This document shows positions 7,536 to 15,409 of a DNA stretch of 57,500 bases, in pieces. The position numbers were made by a program, and so were the translations under genes. Within the stretch, counting starts at the first letter, position 1. Every line of letters starts with the position of its first letter. The DNA is taken from NCBI RefSeq assembly GCF_038004425.1, contig NZ_JBBORC010000001.1:3485001-3542500 (forward strand), given 5' to 3'. The notes below the pieces were generated by a model that searched no databases, had not been told where the DNA came from, and was given only the letters and a program-made list of their open reading frames with translations. Source of the stretch: Solibacillus sp. FSL W7-1464. Lineage in GTDB: Bacteria; Bacillota; Bacilli; Bacillales_A; Planococcaceae.

Positions 7536-7942
7536 TAACTCACTTTGCAGTCAAATGATATAGCACTCCAATCTGTTATTACCGACTTTCTATACAATAT
7601 TCTCACAGCCCCATAGAGAGCCGAACAGACAGATAACGTTCCTCTCGATTGTGCTGTAAGCTATATCGTGTTACTCAATCGTCAAGCTCCCATGATTCTT
7701 CAATAATTGTGTTGTTAGTTGCTCCTGCTACTGTTAAATGATTGATTCTACAATTTGACTAAAAGACCGCTACTGATTGGAACAAAGGGAACAATACTTC
7801 TCAAGGAACAGAAGTAGTCAAACCTTATCGCATCGGGTGAGGTAACAGTCATTCATTCTTGTTAGGCATACACATATATTTTTAAAAATTGGGTCATAGT
7901 ATTTGAAAAACTTCACACACTAATGAAAAAGGAGGTTCTAAA
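7536..7942. other. Gene-free stretch in the island
   Basis: I see no supported gene or strong hairpin. It contains TTCTCACAGCCCCA (7600-7613), repeated exactly at 5171-5184 in the left arm, which suggests an internal duplication or a shared protein-binding word. Confidence 0.4.
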
Positions 7943-8530
7943 TTGGGTTATATTCCGAAAGGTTTAATTCTTGCCTTTACCCTAATCGTAACTTTTTCAT
8001 TGGTTGGCTATGCAGAAAATAGCAAAGATAAAAATGGAGAGGGTAATGAAGGTACTGTCGGAAATATGAACGATACCCCTCCATCTTTTGAAGAAATATT
8101 TACTGAGGGAGGATACAAAACAGTAGACGAAGCATTAGAAAATTTTGAACAGCATTACAAACAAGAACTAAAGTTACCACTAAGAGTACCACCAATTAGT
8201 TTTACTCATGTCTTTGGTAGATTTAGTAATTTAGATGGCGAGGTAAATGATGCTTTTGAAGTTAAGTTTATAAGTGACCAATTGCCTAGCAATCATTTCA
8301 AGATTGATGTTCGACCTATTCAGCATAAAATCACATTTGAAAAGTATATATCAAAAACCTTCAAGTTAGAAAATGGAAATAACGCAACATATATCGAATA
8401 TCCAAGAATGTTTAATTTGTTAGTTTTCGAAAGAGATAATTGGCAATATATGTTTAGTATTGATAAAAAAGTATCTGATATAGTAACACCCGAAATACTC
8501 CTTCAGATAGCAAATTCTATTGATTATTGA
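7943..8530 (+). CDS. Exported island protein of unknown function
   Basis: A TTG start at 7943 lies 7 bases after AAAGGAGG. The 195-residue product has an N-terminal hydrophobic segment (residues about 6-23) and then a polar, Asn/Gly/Glu-rich linker, so it is probably exported. The segment end reads SLVGYAEN. In a lipoprotein this would be LVGC, so either the lipobox Cys has been lost or signal peptidase I cuts after Ala. The remaining part looks like a compact alpha/beta domain (FEVKFISDQLPSNHFKIDVR). I do not recognise the family. Confidence 0.65.
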   Translation: MGYIPKGLILAFTLIVTFSLVGYAENSKDKNGEGNEGTVGNMNDTPPSFEEIFTEGGYKTVDEALENFEQHYKQELKLPLRVPPISFTHVFGRFSNLDGEVNDAFEVKFISDQLPSNHFKIDVRPIQHKITFEKYISKTFKLENGNNATYIEYPRMFNLLVFERDNWQYMFSIDKKVSDIVTPEILLQIANSIDY

Positions 8531-8539
8531 GGTATGAAC

Positions 8540-8583
8540 AGGACTTGCGTGTATGATTGATTTCCATATAAGCAAGTCCTTTT
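8540..8583 (+). terminator. Terminator-like hairpin after the exported protein gene
   Basis: The arms AGGACTTGC and GCAAGTCCT are followed by only a short T-run, so this is a weak call. Confidence 0.45.
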
Positions 8584-8681
8584 GCTATGCTCTCACAACA
8601 ATCACAATAACACTTCCTATAATCCCTCTGTCAGACGAATCGAGAAATGACCTTGTGCATAGTTGGTCAGCTCGATTCATC

Positions 8682-9155
8682 TCACAATGCCTTCATCTGC
8701 TCTTGCTTCTGTTCAATCACGATTACTTGCTCTTGAAACTTTGTCTCAATTAACATCTTCTCTTGTTGTTCCTCTTGAATCCACAACTTAGCACGTTCAA
8801 TTGGGTCTGCAATCATAAATAAGTTTACAATCATTGGTGTTTGTATTTGTTGCTCCATCTCGTTGAACTTCTCAATATAAGCCACAGCGAACATTGTTCC
8901 TTTAGCACCTGTCATACGAGTTGAGAATAGTTCACAACCTTTTTTCGTTAGTTGGTAGCAACTTAATAAGCGTCCAGTGCTATCTTGATACGATGAATCC
9001 ATAAAATATTCACTGAGCGCAAAATTGCGCTCAGTAGATAAATGCTCAATAATCTTACGAATATCTTTCAGCACATCGTAGTGTTCACGCTCAACCATCT
9101 CAGCAACATCTCGACTATCAATCACAAACTGTCCTTCGTGGTTAATAACTTGCAT
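8682..9155 (-). CDS. Rha-family phage regulatory protein, shortened
   Basis: Residues 1-95 match the pRha domain of phage antirepressors: DSRDVAEMVEREHYDVLKDI, then YQLTKKGCELFSTRMTGAKG and FAVAYIEKFNEMEQQ. A coiled segment follows and the protein stops at about 157 residues. Family members usually continue into a C-terminal ANT/ORF6C DNA-binding domain, which is missing. The open frame extends upstream to 9230, but that start lies inside the preceding gene's terminator. ATG 9155 fits the family N-terminus yet has no clear ribosome-binding site. It may be poorly expressed or decaying. Confidence 0.75.
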   Translation of the reverse strand: MQVINHEGQFVIDSRDVAEMVEREHYDVLKDIRKIIEHLSTERNFALSEYFMDSSYQDSTGRLLSCYQLTKKGCELFSTRMTGAKGTMFAVAYIEKFNEMEQQIQTPMIVNLFMIADPIERAKLWIQEEQQEKMLIETKFQEQVIVIEQKQEQMKAL

Positions 9156-9220
9156 ATCATTATGTTGCTTTTGGATAGGTTCAATAATTAATAGTTCGGC
9201 TTTAGCAATGCCTTGACAGC

Positions 9221-9247
9221 AAAAAAGCATACTTAAACAAGTATGCT
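9221..9247 (-). terminator. Terminator of the 154-residue island gene
   Basis: On the minus strand AGCATACT pairs with AGTATGCT, followed by TTTTTT. It separates the upstream gene from the Rha-like gene. Confidence 0.75.
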
Positions 9248-9261
9248 CTAATAAACTGTCT

Positions 9262-9726
9262 TTATCTTTCTATGAAAAAACGCTCTTTAGCACGTTTTCT
9301 ATTCTTTTCATATGAAAGTTTCAAAACTATTAAGTTCTTCAACTCATCTTGACTCAACTGCTCTAATTCATCTCTGAGTTCTCCTAGATGTTCTAAAAAA
9401 ACAAGTTGGACTATCCTATAGTCCATACTAATAATTTCTGCAAATGTCATTGGGTTTTCTTTTTTACAAAGTCGACCAAGTGCTTTAATTTCTCCAACAG
9501 TATATTCCTTAGAAACTTTCTCATAAGCACTTAACGCTTGCTCAATGGTATCTAAAGATTGCCCTTCACTTGTTAAATACATGGCAACAACTTTATCTCT
9601 TCCAAACTCATCATTTCTTTTAGAACCTACATTTGATGCTTCAACTAATGATTTTTCTTCATCAGTTAGTATTTCATCAAATACTTGCATTGGTACACGT
9701 CTAGGTCTACCTTTATGACTTACCAT
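9262..9726 (-). CDS. Unrecognised basic island protein
   Basis: ATG 9726 follows AGGAGGG. The 154-residue product begins with a basic patch (MVSHKGRPRRVPMQVFDEIL) and ends with KNRKRAKERFF, and is otherwise helical and acidic. There are no membrane segments. The length, basic termini and place between the Rha-like and replication genes would suit a DNA-binding regulator or accessory replication factor, but no domain is recognisable. Confidence 0.6.
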   Translation of the reverse strand: MVSHKGRPRRVPMQVFDEILTDEEKSLVEASNVGSKRNDEFGRDKVVAMYLTSEGQSLDTIEQALSAYEKVSKEYTVGEIKALGRLCKKENPMTFAEIISMDYRIVQLVFLEHLGELRDELEQLSQDELKNLIVLKLSYEKNRKRAKERFFIER

Positions 9727-9928
9727 TATTATTCCCTCCTGTAATTTAAATGAAATTTGCTACTAACTATATTTTAGCAATAAATAACCCACTTAAGAAT
9801 CAGACGTTTTTTTGAATTTCAAGAATAATATGATAATTTTCTTTAAAAGAAGCAATATAACATCATATAAATAACAAAATAATATGTATTTCAGATGAAA
9901 TATCTTAAAATCAACTAATGTACTTTTC

Positions 9929-10039
9929 TGTACTACATATAATATAGTGTACCTACACTACCACTACTATTATTTTCCCTATAAATATGGACATACAAGA
10001 AAAGTGGAGGTTCGTTCCACTTATATTATATGTAGTACA
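9929..10039. repeat. 18-bp perfect inverted repeat flanking a hairpin (origin candidate)
   Basis: The arms 9929-9946 and 10022-10039 are exact reverse complements. The 75-bp spacer is A/T-rich and contains a second hairpin (AAGTGGA 10002-10008 / TCCACTT 10016-10022). It lies immediately downstream of the putative replication gene in a 335-bp gene-free gap. A replication origin, or a binding site of the Rep-like protein, is the likeliest reading. Confidence 0.55.
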
Positions 10040-10061
10040 AATATATACATTTCTTAAAATA

Positions 10062-11000
10062 TTAGAATGGTAATTGCTCCATAGTCACTACTATTTCGCT
10101 CGTTTTACCTTGAAGGTAATCAGCATTTGTCATGACCATCATCTTTTTAAATGGCTCTGGCTCATCATTAAAGCAAAAATAATCGTTCGTGTAGTAAGTT
10201 GTTGCCATTCGTTCACCTTCTGTCATACCAATTACAAAATATTCTTGGTTAAACTTGAAGCGAACTAAGAAGTACGCTTTCAATGCATTAAGGTATTGAA
10301 TCATTGTAGTTCTAGCAAGCCCAGTTTCAGCACATAACTTCTCATAGGAAACATCATAGCCACCAAAAATATCATTATTATGCTTCAACCAACTGTACAG
10401 ATAGAATCCCACTGTCCCTAATTCTTCATTTGCCATACAATACATAAACACATCAAAGTCCACTGAATGTGTGTTTGATACATCATAGAATGTGCCTTGT
10501 ATATGTTCTTCAACTAACTCATTTGTTTCTTTATCCTGCTTTAAGATAGTTCGCTCAAATGCCTTTAATGGTTTCTTTAAGAAGAACATCTTAGGGATTG
10601 GCGGTAACATTTCTTTTGGCATATCAGAAGCCATTGAGAAGGACAATGCTTCACCTTCTGCTTTTTTGAAATCCCAACCTAAAGGAAAATCTTTTGTTGA
10701 TTCTGTGTAACCAATGTTATCAAGTAAACCACCTTTTTTCGTAATAAAGTTCATTGTGCGATTACTCTCGCTGTAACCTAGCACTTGCTTAATCATTTTG
10801 ACATCTATTAATGCCTTAATGTTAAAGTATTTACAATTGCGATATAGGAACTGCGTTAGATAAAGATAATTGTAAGCATACGCTACCTGTGTTCCGCTTT
10901 TAAGATAGTCCAGCAAATCATCGAATATCTCGTTTGGTAGAAACACCTGCGATTCCTTTCCATTGATTTCTAATACTGATTTAATTTCTGCAAAATTCAT
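10062..11000 (-). CDS. Putative plasmid-type replication protein / winged-helix DNA-binding protein
   Basis: ATG 11000 follows AGGAGA. The 312-residue soluble protein has a likely helix-turn-helix near residues 63-85 (IDVKMIKQVLGYSESNRTMN). A second winged-helix-like region lies around residues 195-250 (GFYLYSWLKHNN, then YEKLCAETGLARTTMIQYLN). Two such domains in about 310 residues, beside a long inverted repeat and near an integrase, are what one expects of a theta-type initiator. I cannot name the family, and direct similarity to a proven Rep is not shown. Confidence 0.5.
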   Translation of the reverse strand: MNFAEIKSVLEINGKESQVFLPNEIFDDLLDYLKSGTQVAYAYNYLYLTQFLYRNCKYFNIKALIDVKMIKQVLGYSESNRTMNFITKKGGLLDNIGYTESTKDFPLGWDFKKAEGEALSFSMASDMPKEMLPPIPKMFFLKKPLKAFERTILKQDKETNELVEEHIQGTFYDVSNTHSVDFDVFMYCMANEELGTVGFYLYSWLKHNNDIFGGYDVSYEKLCAETGLARTTMIQYLNALKAYFLVRFKFNQEYFVIGMTEGERMATTYYTNDYFCFNDEPEPFKKMMVMTNADYLQGKTSEIVVTMEQLPF

Positions 11001-11034
11001 GTTGAGATTCTCCTGTGTGATTGTATTTTGAAAT

Positions 11035-11062
11035 AAAAAAGAAGTTGCATTGGCAACCTCTT
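11035..11062 (-). terminator. Terminator after the small island gene
   Basis: On the minus strand AAGAGGTTGC pairs with GCAACTTCTT, followed by TTTTTT. Confidence 0.75.
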
Positions 11063-11098
11063 AACTTTGTTAAACTACTTGAACTTGCTTAGTGCTTC

Positions 11099-11245
11099 TT
11101 AAAGTTCGTTGCTTTTTTCATAGAGCGTAAATACTGCCTTATCCTTAACGCTCTTTGCTTTAATGATGTACTGAAATCCCTTAGAACCTAGGTACAAGGA
11201 AAGTTTCTTTGTGTAGCAATAAAAATAATCGCTGCTTTTTATCAT
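11099..11245 (-). CDS. 48-residue DUF5659-like small protein
   Basis: ATG 11245 follows GAGGTGA, and the stop is TAA 11099-11101. The product runs MIKSSDYFYCYTKKLSLYLG, then GFQYIIKA, and ends LYEKSNEL. This pattern of F-Y-C-Y, K-x-L, G-F-x-Y and a final F/Y-E-K-S resembles the short DUF5659-type proteins common on Bacillota plasmids and phages. The function is unknown. It has its own terminator. Confidence 0.65.
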   Translation of the reverse strand: MIKSSDYFYCYTKKLSLYLGSKGFQYIIKAKSVKDKAVFTLYEKSNEL

Positions 11246-11271
11246 GCTTCTCACCTCATTTTTCTCAATAT

Positions 11272-11296
11272 AAAAAACAGGAGCGTTATGCCCCTG
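11272..11296 (-). terminator. Terminator overlapping the end of the DHH-like gene
   Basis: On the minus strand CAGGGGC pairs with GCTCCTG, followed by TTTTTT. The stop codon at 11286-11288 lies in the loop. Confidence 0.7.
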
Positions 11297-12149
11297 CTTT
11301 CCGCTTTTTCAGTTTTTTTGTATAGCTTACAATTCTAGAATTGACATATGCCCAACTCACAATATCATCACGCTTTGATAAGTCACCTATAGCGTCAATA
11401 TGTCCTGTTAGCTTCTGATATTCCTCTACAGTTATAAAATCACCCTTAGGAAGCCCAACAGGGAATCCTAACTCTTTTGAAATAAACTCATAGACCTCAT
11501 ACATTTCTTCAAGTACCCAAAGCTCCCCATCACCCATGATTAAATGAACCTTATCTTTACCTGCCCCTAGCTTCTCAACAAGAAACTGTTCAAAATCTTG
11601 TTTAGTATGCTTCTCTAAGATTGGAAGTAGCTCCTCTTTAGCACCTAATTGCTCTAAGTTTCTAAGATACTGTTCTCGGAAATCACTATAATAACCTGCA
11701 TGTCCACCATCTAAAGCAATCAAAATCATTTTACCTACTTCTGAAGATGGAAGTGGTTTTCGTAAAGATACCCATGTTAAGAAGGTCGTACTCATAGCAA
11801 ACTTATCAGTGTAATGGTTTGGTGTTACTTGATTGAATAGATTCAAATTAATTGCGTTTGGATTCACGAAAGAATCTTCTGAATAAGAACCTACATGATT
11901 GTCAGCAGAATGGATACTTGTGTCATTTGTTACCCCACAATCAACAGCTACAACAGGCAATGTACTACTTACACCTTTTCTTTGAGCTAGAACCTCATAA
12001 TCATAAAACTGAGTTGTTTCCCAACCCTTTTCATGTCTAAGAAGGGAGCTTTCAACAACTCCGTCATTGTCGTTGCTCATGCGTACCTGTGCATTTTCTA
12101 GCTTGTGAAGCCATGATTCTTGTGTAAACTGAATAAAATCTTTTTTCAT
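11286..12149 (-). CDS. DHH-family phosphoesterase-like protein (RecJ/NrnA fold, altered motifs)
   Basis: A 287-residue soluble protein. Read against RecJ/NrnA-type DHH enzymes it shows NDNDGVVESSLL (residues 26-37) like motif I. VVAVDCGVT (66-74) matches the strand before motif III, SADNH (81-85) stands where DHH is expected, and FVNPN (94-98) follows. IALDGGHAGYYSDF (144-157) recalls either motif IV or the GGH element. If correct, it would act on short or single-stranded nucleic acid or cyclic nucleotides with metal ions. The first motif-III His is Asn, so activity is uncertain. ATG 12149 lacks a good nearby ribosome-binding site. The assignment rests on motif reading only. Confidence 0.5.
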   Translation of the reverse strand: MKKDFIQFTQESWLHKLENAQVRMSNDNDGVVESSLLRHEKGWETTQFYDYEVLAQRKGVSSTLPVVAVDCGVTNDTSIHSADNHVGSYSEDSFVNPNAINLNLFNQVTPNHYTDKFAMSTTFLTWVSLRKPLPSSEVGKMILIALDGGHAGYYSDFREQYLRNLEQLGAKEELLPILEKHTKQDFEQFLVEKLGAGKDKVHLIMGDGELWVLEEMYEVYEFISKELGFPVGLPKGDFITVEEYQKLTGHIDAIGDLSKRDDIVSWAYVNSRIVSYTKKLKKRKAGA

Positions 12150-12260
12150 AATGAATGATTAAGCATTTAAGCTCACTCATTCCTATGTTTAGTCAATTGT
12201 CTTGCTATTTTTTGTCACGTTAAAATCTTATTTGCTGAGATAACAATTAATGCTCTCAGC

Positions 12261-12306
12261 GCTCCTTTTGTTCTCGTTTGACTAAGCGAGGGAACAGGAG
12301 CTTTTG
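12261..12306. terminator. Terminator-like long hairpin
   Basis: GCTCCT and AGGAGC, with inner GTTC/GAAC and CTCG/CGAG pairing, enclose a short loop, followed by TTTT on the plus strand. No plus-strand gene ends here, so it may instead be a leader structure of the DHH-like gene. Confidence 0.45.
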
Positions 12307-12446
12307 TATAATAAATGCTTAATAAAAATCCTTCTTTCTATAGTTTATTTATAGGTTCTAATCTGTCACCTTAGTACCTATATAATTCTTAAACTCGTTT
12401 CTTATTTACACTTATTATTATATATCATTTTTCTACTTTTGAACGT

Positions 12447-12460
12447 ACTTTTGCAAAAGT
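12447..12460. promoter_or_regulatory. 14-bp palindrome, possible operator
   Basis: ACTTTTGCAAAAGT is a perfect palindrome about 300 bases upstream of the DHH-like gene. The binding protein is unknown. Confidence 0.3.
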
Positions 12461-12638
12461 GAAGATTGGACTATTCCAAAAACTTAATAAAAAAAATGCA
12501 TTTTTTCCTACAAAATTTATAACTAAGTTAATACCTACACATACAAAATTCATGCATTAAAGAGAATTTCAAGACAAAGAGCGCCTCTTCAAAAGAAACG
12601 CCCCACAAATTCTTCAAACATTTTTAGTAATACTTCTT

Positions 12639-13568
12639 TTAAATTCCTATATCATTCAACGGACTATGCAAACGTCCAATTTCAAGTATGCTATCCTGCT
12701 CTAGCCCTCTAAGGTACTTGGTAGTTTCCTGCGTATCAAAATGTCCCAATAGCCGACTTAAACTATAAACGTCAATTCCATTCCTTAGTTGTTTCTGAGC
12801 AAAGTAATGCCTACAGTCGTGCGGTGAACATCTAACTTCCTCACGTACCCCCACATTGTCACAATGCTCTTTTAAAATCTTATTGATGCGTGAACGGTGC
12901 AATTGCTTGGCACATTGGTCTAGGAAGTAATAGTCCTCAATCTCATGGCTCTCTTTCCGCTTAAAACGCTCCTTCTTGGCTTCTTCAAACTTCCGCATAT
13001 ATTTCCTCATGGTCTTGCTAATGTACACTAGACGTTGCTTAGAACCCTTACCATGAATTAGAATGTGACGCATTGAAATGTCACAAACCTTAATGTCACA
13101 CAACTCACTAACTCGTATGCCTGTGTCAAAGAGCATAATTAAAATCAGTTTGTCACGTATATTAGAGTACGTTTCTTCCTTCACATCGTTAATGATACGT
13201 TTTACTTCTGCGTCATTAAAGGTTAGAATGACACGCTTTGCCTCTTTCAAACTTTTGATTCTGCGCATTGGATTGTTCTTTTCTTCAAGGTATTCTTCTT
13301 CAATTAGATAGTTGAAAAACACCTTGAGCGTTGCGATATTGTTGTTCAGCGTGATTGCTTTCTCATTCCCTAGTTTCTGACGGTACTGAACGTACTTCTT
13401 AATGTGTATCGGTTCTACCGCTTCCACATCTACTACATCACATACGGCTTCCATAAACTCCTGCCAACGCTTCAACCGCCAAATACACATCTCTACATAC
13501 TTTGTTTTACGACCAATAATTTCTTGATTCAATTTGAAATCATCAATCAGTTCAATAATTCTGACCAT
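12639..13568 (-). CDS. Tyrosine recombinase (integrase) of the guaA island
   Basis: A 309-residue XerC/D-like integrase. The N-terminal SAM-like core-binding domain covers residues about 10-100. The catalytic domain shows the Arg in TGIRVSEL, a Lys in GKGSKQR, HDCRH with the His and second Arg, then LLGHFDTQETTKYL with the last His and the nucleophile Tyr. It lies next to the attachment site in guaA, as is usual for the enzyme that inserts and excises the element. ATG 13568 follows GGGAGG, but that site sits in the stem of a terminator hairpin, so translation of read-through RNA from guaA should be hindered. Confidence 0.95.
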   Translation of the reverse strand: MVRIIELIDDFKLNQEIIGRKTKYVEMCIWRLKRWQEFMEAVCDVVDVEAVEPIHIKKYVQYRQKLGNEKAITLNNNIATLKVFFNYLIEEEYLEEKNNPMRRIKSLKEAKRVILTFNDAEVKRIINDVKEETYSNIRDKLILIMLFDTGIRVSELCDIKVCDISMRHILIHGKGSKQRLVYISKTMRKYMRKFEEAKKERFKRKESHEIEDYYFLDQCAKQLHRSRINKILKEHCDNVGVREEVRCSPHDCRHYFAQKQLRNGIDVYSLSRLLGHFDTQETTKYLRGLEQDSILEIGRLHSPLNDIGI

Positions 13569-13617
13569 AAAAAAAGACCTCCCATTTATTCATGAATTAC
13601 ATGAATAATGGAAAGTC
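13569..13617 (-). terminator. Island-borne terminator after guaA that hides the integrase RBS
   Basis: On the minus strand GACTTTCCA pairs with TGGGAGGTC and TTATTCATG pairs with CATGAATAA, with a single bulged A between. The 18-bp stem has a 5-base loop and is followed by TTTTTTT, directly before the integrase ATG. The integrase ribosome-binding site (13578-13583) is in the 3' arm. It replaces the terminator that guaA lost on integration. Confidence 0.75.
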
Positions 13618-13720
13618 CTATTTTGAAACGCTGTCGTTGCAGGTGAACAATTAAATGCTCCCTCAAACAACGTTTAAACCCTTGATATGACTACCCTCAC
13701 AGGCACTTATAAGTCAAAGG

Positions 13721-15271
13721 TCACTCCCACTCAATCGTTGCTGGTGGCTTAGAAGTGATGTCATACAGCACGCGGTTTACGTGCTTTACTTCGTTTACGA
13801 TACGAACAGAAATTTTCTCCAATACATCGTAAGGGATACGTGCCCAGTCAGAAGTCATGCCGTCGATTGATGTTACACCACGGATACCGACTGCGTAATC
13901 GTACGTACGGCCATCGCCCATTACACCTACTGAACGGATGTCTGGTAATACAGCGAAGTATTGCCAAATGTCGCGTTCAAGTCCGGCTTTTTTGATTTCT
14001 TCACGCAGGATGTAGTCTGCTTCACGAACGATTTCCAGTTTTTCCTCCGTTACTTCACCAAGTACACGGATTCCTAGGCCAGGACCTGGGAAAGGCTGAC
14101 GCCATACAACTTCTTCAGGCAGACCTAACTCAAGGCCTAAAGCACGTACTTCGTCTTTGAATAGTGTATTTAACGGTTCGATTAATTCGAACTTCATATC
14201 TTCCGGTAAACCACCAACATTGTGGTGTGATTTAATTGTTTGGGCAGTTGCTGTACCAGATTCAATAATATCTGTGTAAAGCGTACCTTGCGCTAAGAAA
14301 TCCATATCTTTCAGCTTTGATGATTCTTCATCAAATACGTAGATGAACTCGTTACCGATAATTTTACGTTTTTGCTCAGGGTCTGAAACACCGGCAAGTT
14401 TATTCATAAAACGCTCACGAGCATCAATTTTGATCAGTTTCATATCGAAGTCTTCAGTGAAAGTTTTCATAACTTGCTCAACTTCACCTTTACGGTTTAA
14501 GTTGTGATCTACGAACATACAAGTTAATTGGTCACCGATTGCTTTGTGGATTAACACTGCTACTACAGATGAATCAACACCGCCTGATAATGCACAAAGT
14601 ACTTGCTTGTCACCAACTTGCTCACGGATTTTCGAAATTTCGATTTCAATGAAGTTTGCCATAGACCAGTCGCCTTTTGCTTCACAAACATTGAATACGA
14701 AGTTTTTCAGCAAATCATTTCCGTATACAGAGTGGCGTACTTCCGGGTGGAATTGCACTGCATAAAATTTACGAGAAGCATCAGCCATTGCCGCAATCGA
14801 ACATGCCGGACTTGTCGCAATTACTTCAAAACCTTCCGGAACCGCTGTTACATGGTCACCATGGCTCATCCATACAACCTGATCTTTTGGTAGTTCCGCA
14901 AATAATTTATTATCCGAAGTAATGTTAATTTCAGCTTTCCCGTATTCACGAGTTGCTGCGCCTTCCACTTTCCCGCCTTGTGTGTGGGCCATTAACTGCA
15001 TGCCATAACAAATACCTAAAATCGGTAAACCTAATTCAAAAATAGCTGGATCTACATGGAATGCCGATTCATCATATACGGAGTTTGGGCCACCTGAGAA
15101 TACGATACCTACAGCATTCATTTCTTTAATTTCTTCAGCAGTAATCGTATGTGGATGTAATTCCGAAAATACACCGAATTCACGAATACGACGAGTGATT
15201 AATTGGTTGAACTGACTACCGAAATCAAGAACGACAATCTTTTCTTGCTCTTTTAACAAAGGAGTTGACAC
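13721..15271 (-). CDS. guaA: GMP synthase (glutamine-hydrolysing)
   Basis: Converts XMP, ATP and glutamine to GMP in the cytoplasm. The N-terminal class I amidotransferase domain has LGICYGMQ with the catalytic Cys and FHPEV with the His. The ATP pyrophosphatase domain has SGGVDSS. The C-terminal dimerisation domain ends KPPATIEWE. The chosen GTG start at 15271 has GAGGTGG upstream and gives 516 residues (513 in B. subtilis). The longer open frame from 15355 runs through the riboswitch terminator and is not used. A guanine-type riboswitch controls it. The 3' end is the integration site of the island but the protein is complete. Confidence 0.97.
   Translation of the reverse strand: MSTPLLKEQEKIVVLDFGSQFNQLITRRIREFGVFSELHPHTITAEEIKEMNAVGIVFSGGPNSVYDESAFHVDPAIFELGLPILGICYGMQLMAHTQGGKVEGAATREYGKAEINITSDNKLFAELPKDQVVWMSHGDHVTAVPEGFEVIATSPACSIAAMADASRKFYAVQFHPEVRHSVYGNDLLKNFVFNVCEAKGDWSMANFIEIEISKIREQVGDKQVLCALSGGVDSSVVAVLIHKAIGDQLTCMFVDHNLNRKGEVEQVMKTFTEDFDMKLIKIDARERFMNKLAGVSDPEQKRKIIGNEFIYVFDEESSKLKDMDFLAQGTLYTDIIESGTATAQTIKSHHNVGGLPEDMKFELIEPLNTLFKDEVRALGLELGLPEEVVWRQPFPGPGLGIRVLGEVTEEKLEIVREADYILREEIKKAGLERDIWQYFAVLPDIRSVGVMGDGRTYDYAVGIRGVTSIDGMTSDWARIPYDVLEKISVRIVNEVKHVNRVLYDITSKPPATIEWE
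13725..13795 (-). repeat. Right attachment site within guaA
   Basis: The last coding bases of guaA, repeated at 4783-4853 with one mismatch. The crossover keeps the GuaA reading frame. The stop here is TGA, provided by island sequence just outside the repeat, whereas the host-side copy ends in TAG. Confidence 0.92.
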
Positions 15272-15308
15272 TATTTCCACCTCTTCTAATTTTTTGCGGC
15301 CTATATTA

Positions 15309-15344
15309 AGAAAAAAAACGCGTAAGAAAATAATTTCTACGCGT
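15309..15344 (-). terminator. Riboswitch terminator upstream of guaA
   Basis: On the minus strand ACGCGTAGAAA pairs with TTCTTACGCGT, followed by TTTTTTT, ending about 38 bases before the guaA start. A competing hairpin (GTGGGT/ACCCAC, 15366-15408) lies between it and the aptamer. Confidence 0.85.
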
Positions 15345-15409
15345 TCATATTCCATCTCTTCTTCAAGTGGGTATAACTATGCCTTATAAGGATATAGTGA
15401 GACCCACCG

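Larger units (their letters stand above)
12150..12638. other. Gene-free gap between the DHH-like gene and the integrase
   Basis: No supported gene is present. It holds a long hairpin at 12261-12306 and the palindrome ACTTTTGCAAAAGT at 12447-12460, with A/T-rich sequence around. Both could regulate the leftward gene. Confidence 0.45.
4783..13795. mobile_element. 8.94-kb element integrated in the 3' end of guaA
   Basis: The direct repeats 4783-4853 and 13725-13795 bracket a block whose outermost right gene is a tyrosine recombinase, adjacent to the attachment site. The interior holds a resolvase, a putative replication protein, a DHH-like phosphoesterase protein, a Rha-type regulator and orphan genes. 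The coding is A/T-rich and spacing is loose compared with the tight host operons around it. No relaxase, conjugation or capsid gene is visible, so it resembles an integrated plasmid or a phage satellite more than an ICE or prophage. The 3' end of guaA is a recognised integration target for genomic islands in many bacteria. Confidence 0.9.

Noticed and set aside
9730-12640. Toxin-antitoxin pair
   Set aside because: No overlapping small gene pair with toxin or antitoxin features was found. The 48-residue protein stands alone with its own terminator.
4783-13795. Prophage or conjugative element
   Set aside because: Despite the integrase and Rha domain, there is no terminase, portal, capsid, lysis, relaxase or type IV secretion gene in the 9 kb.
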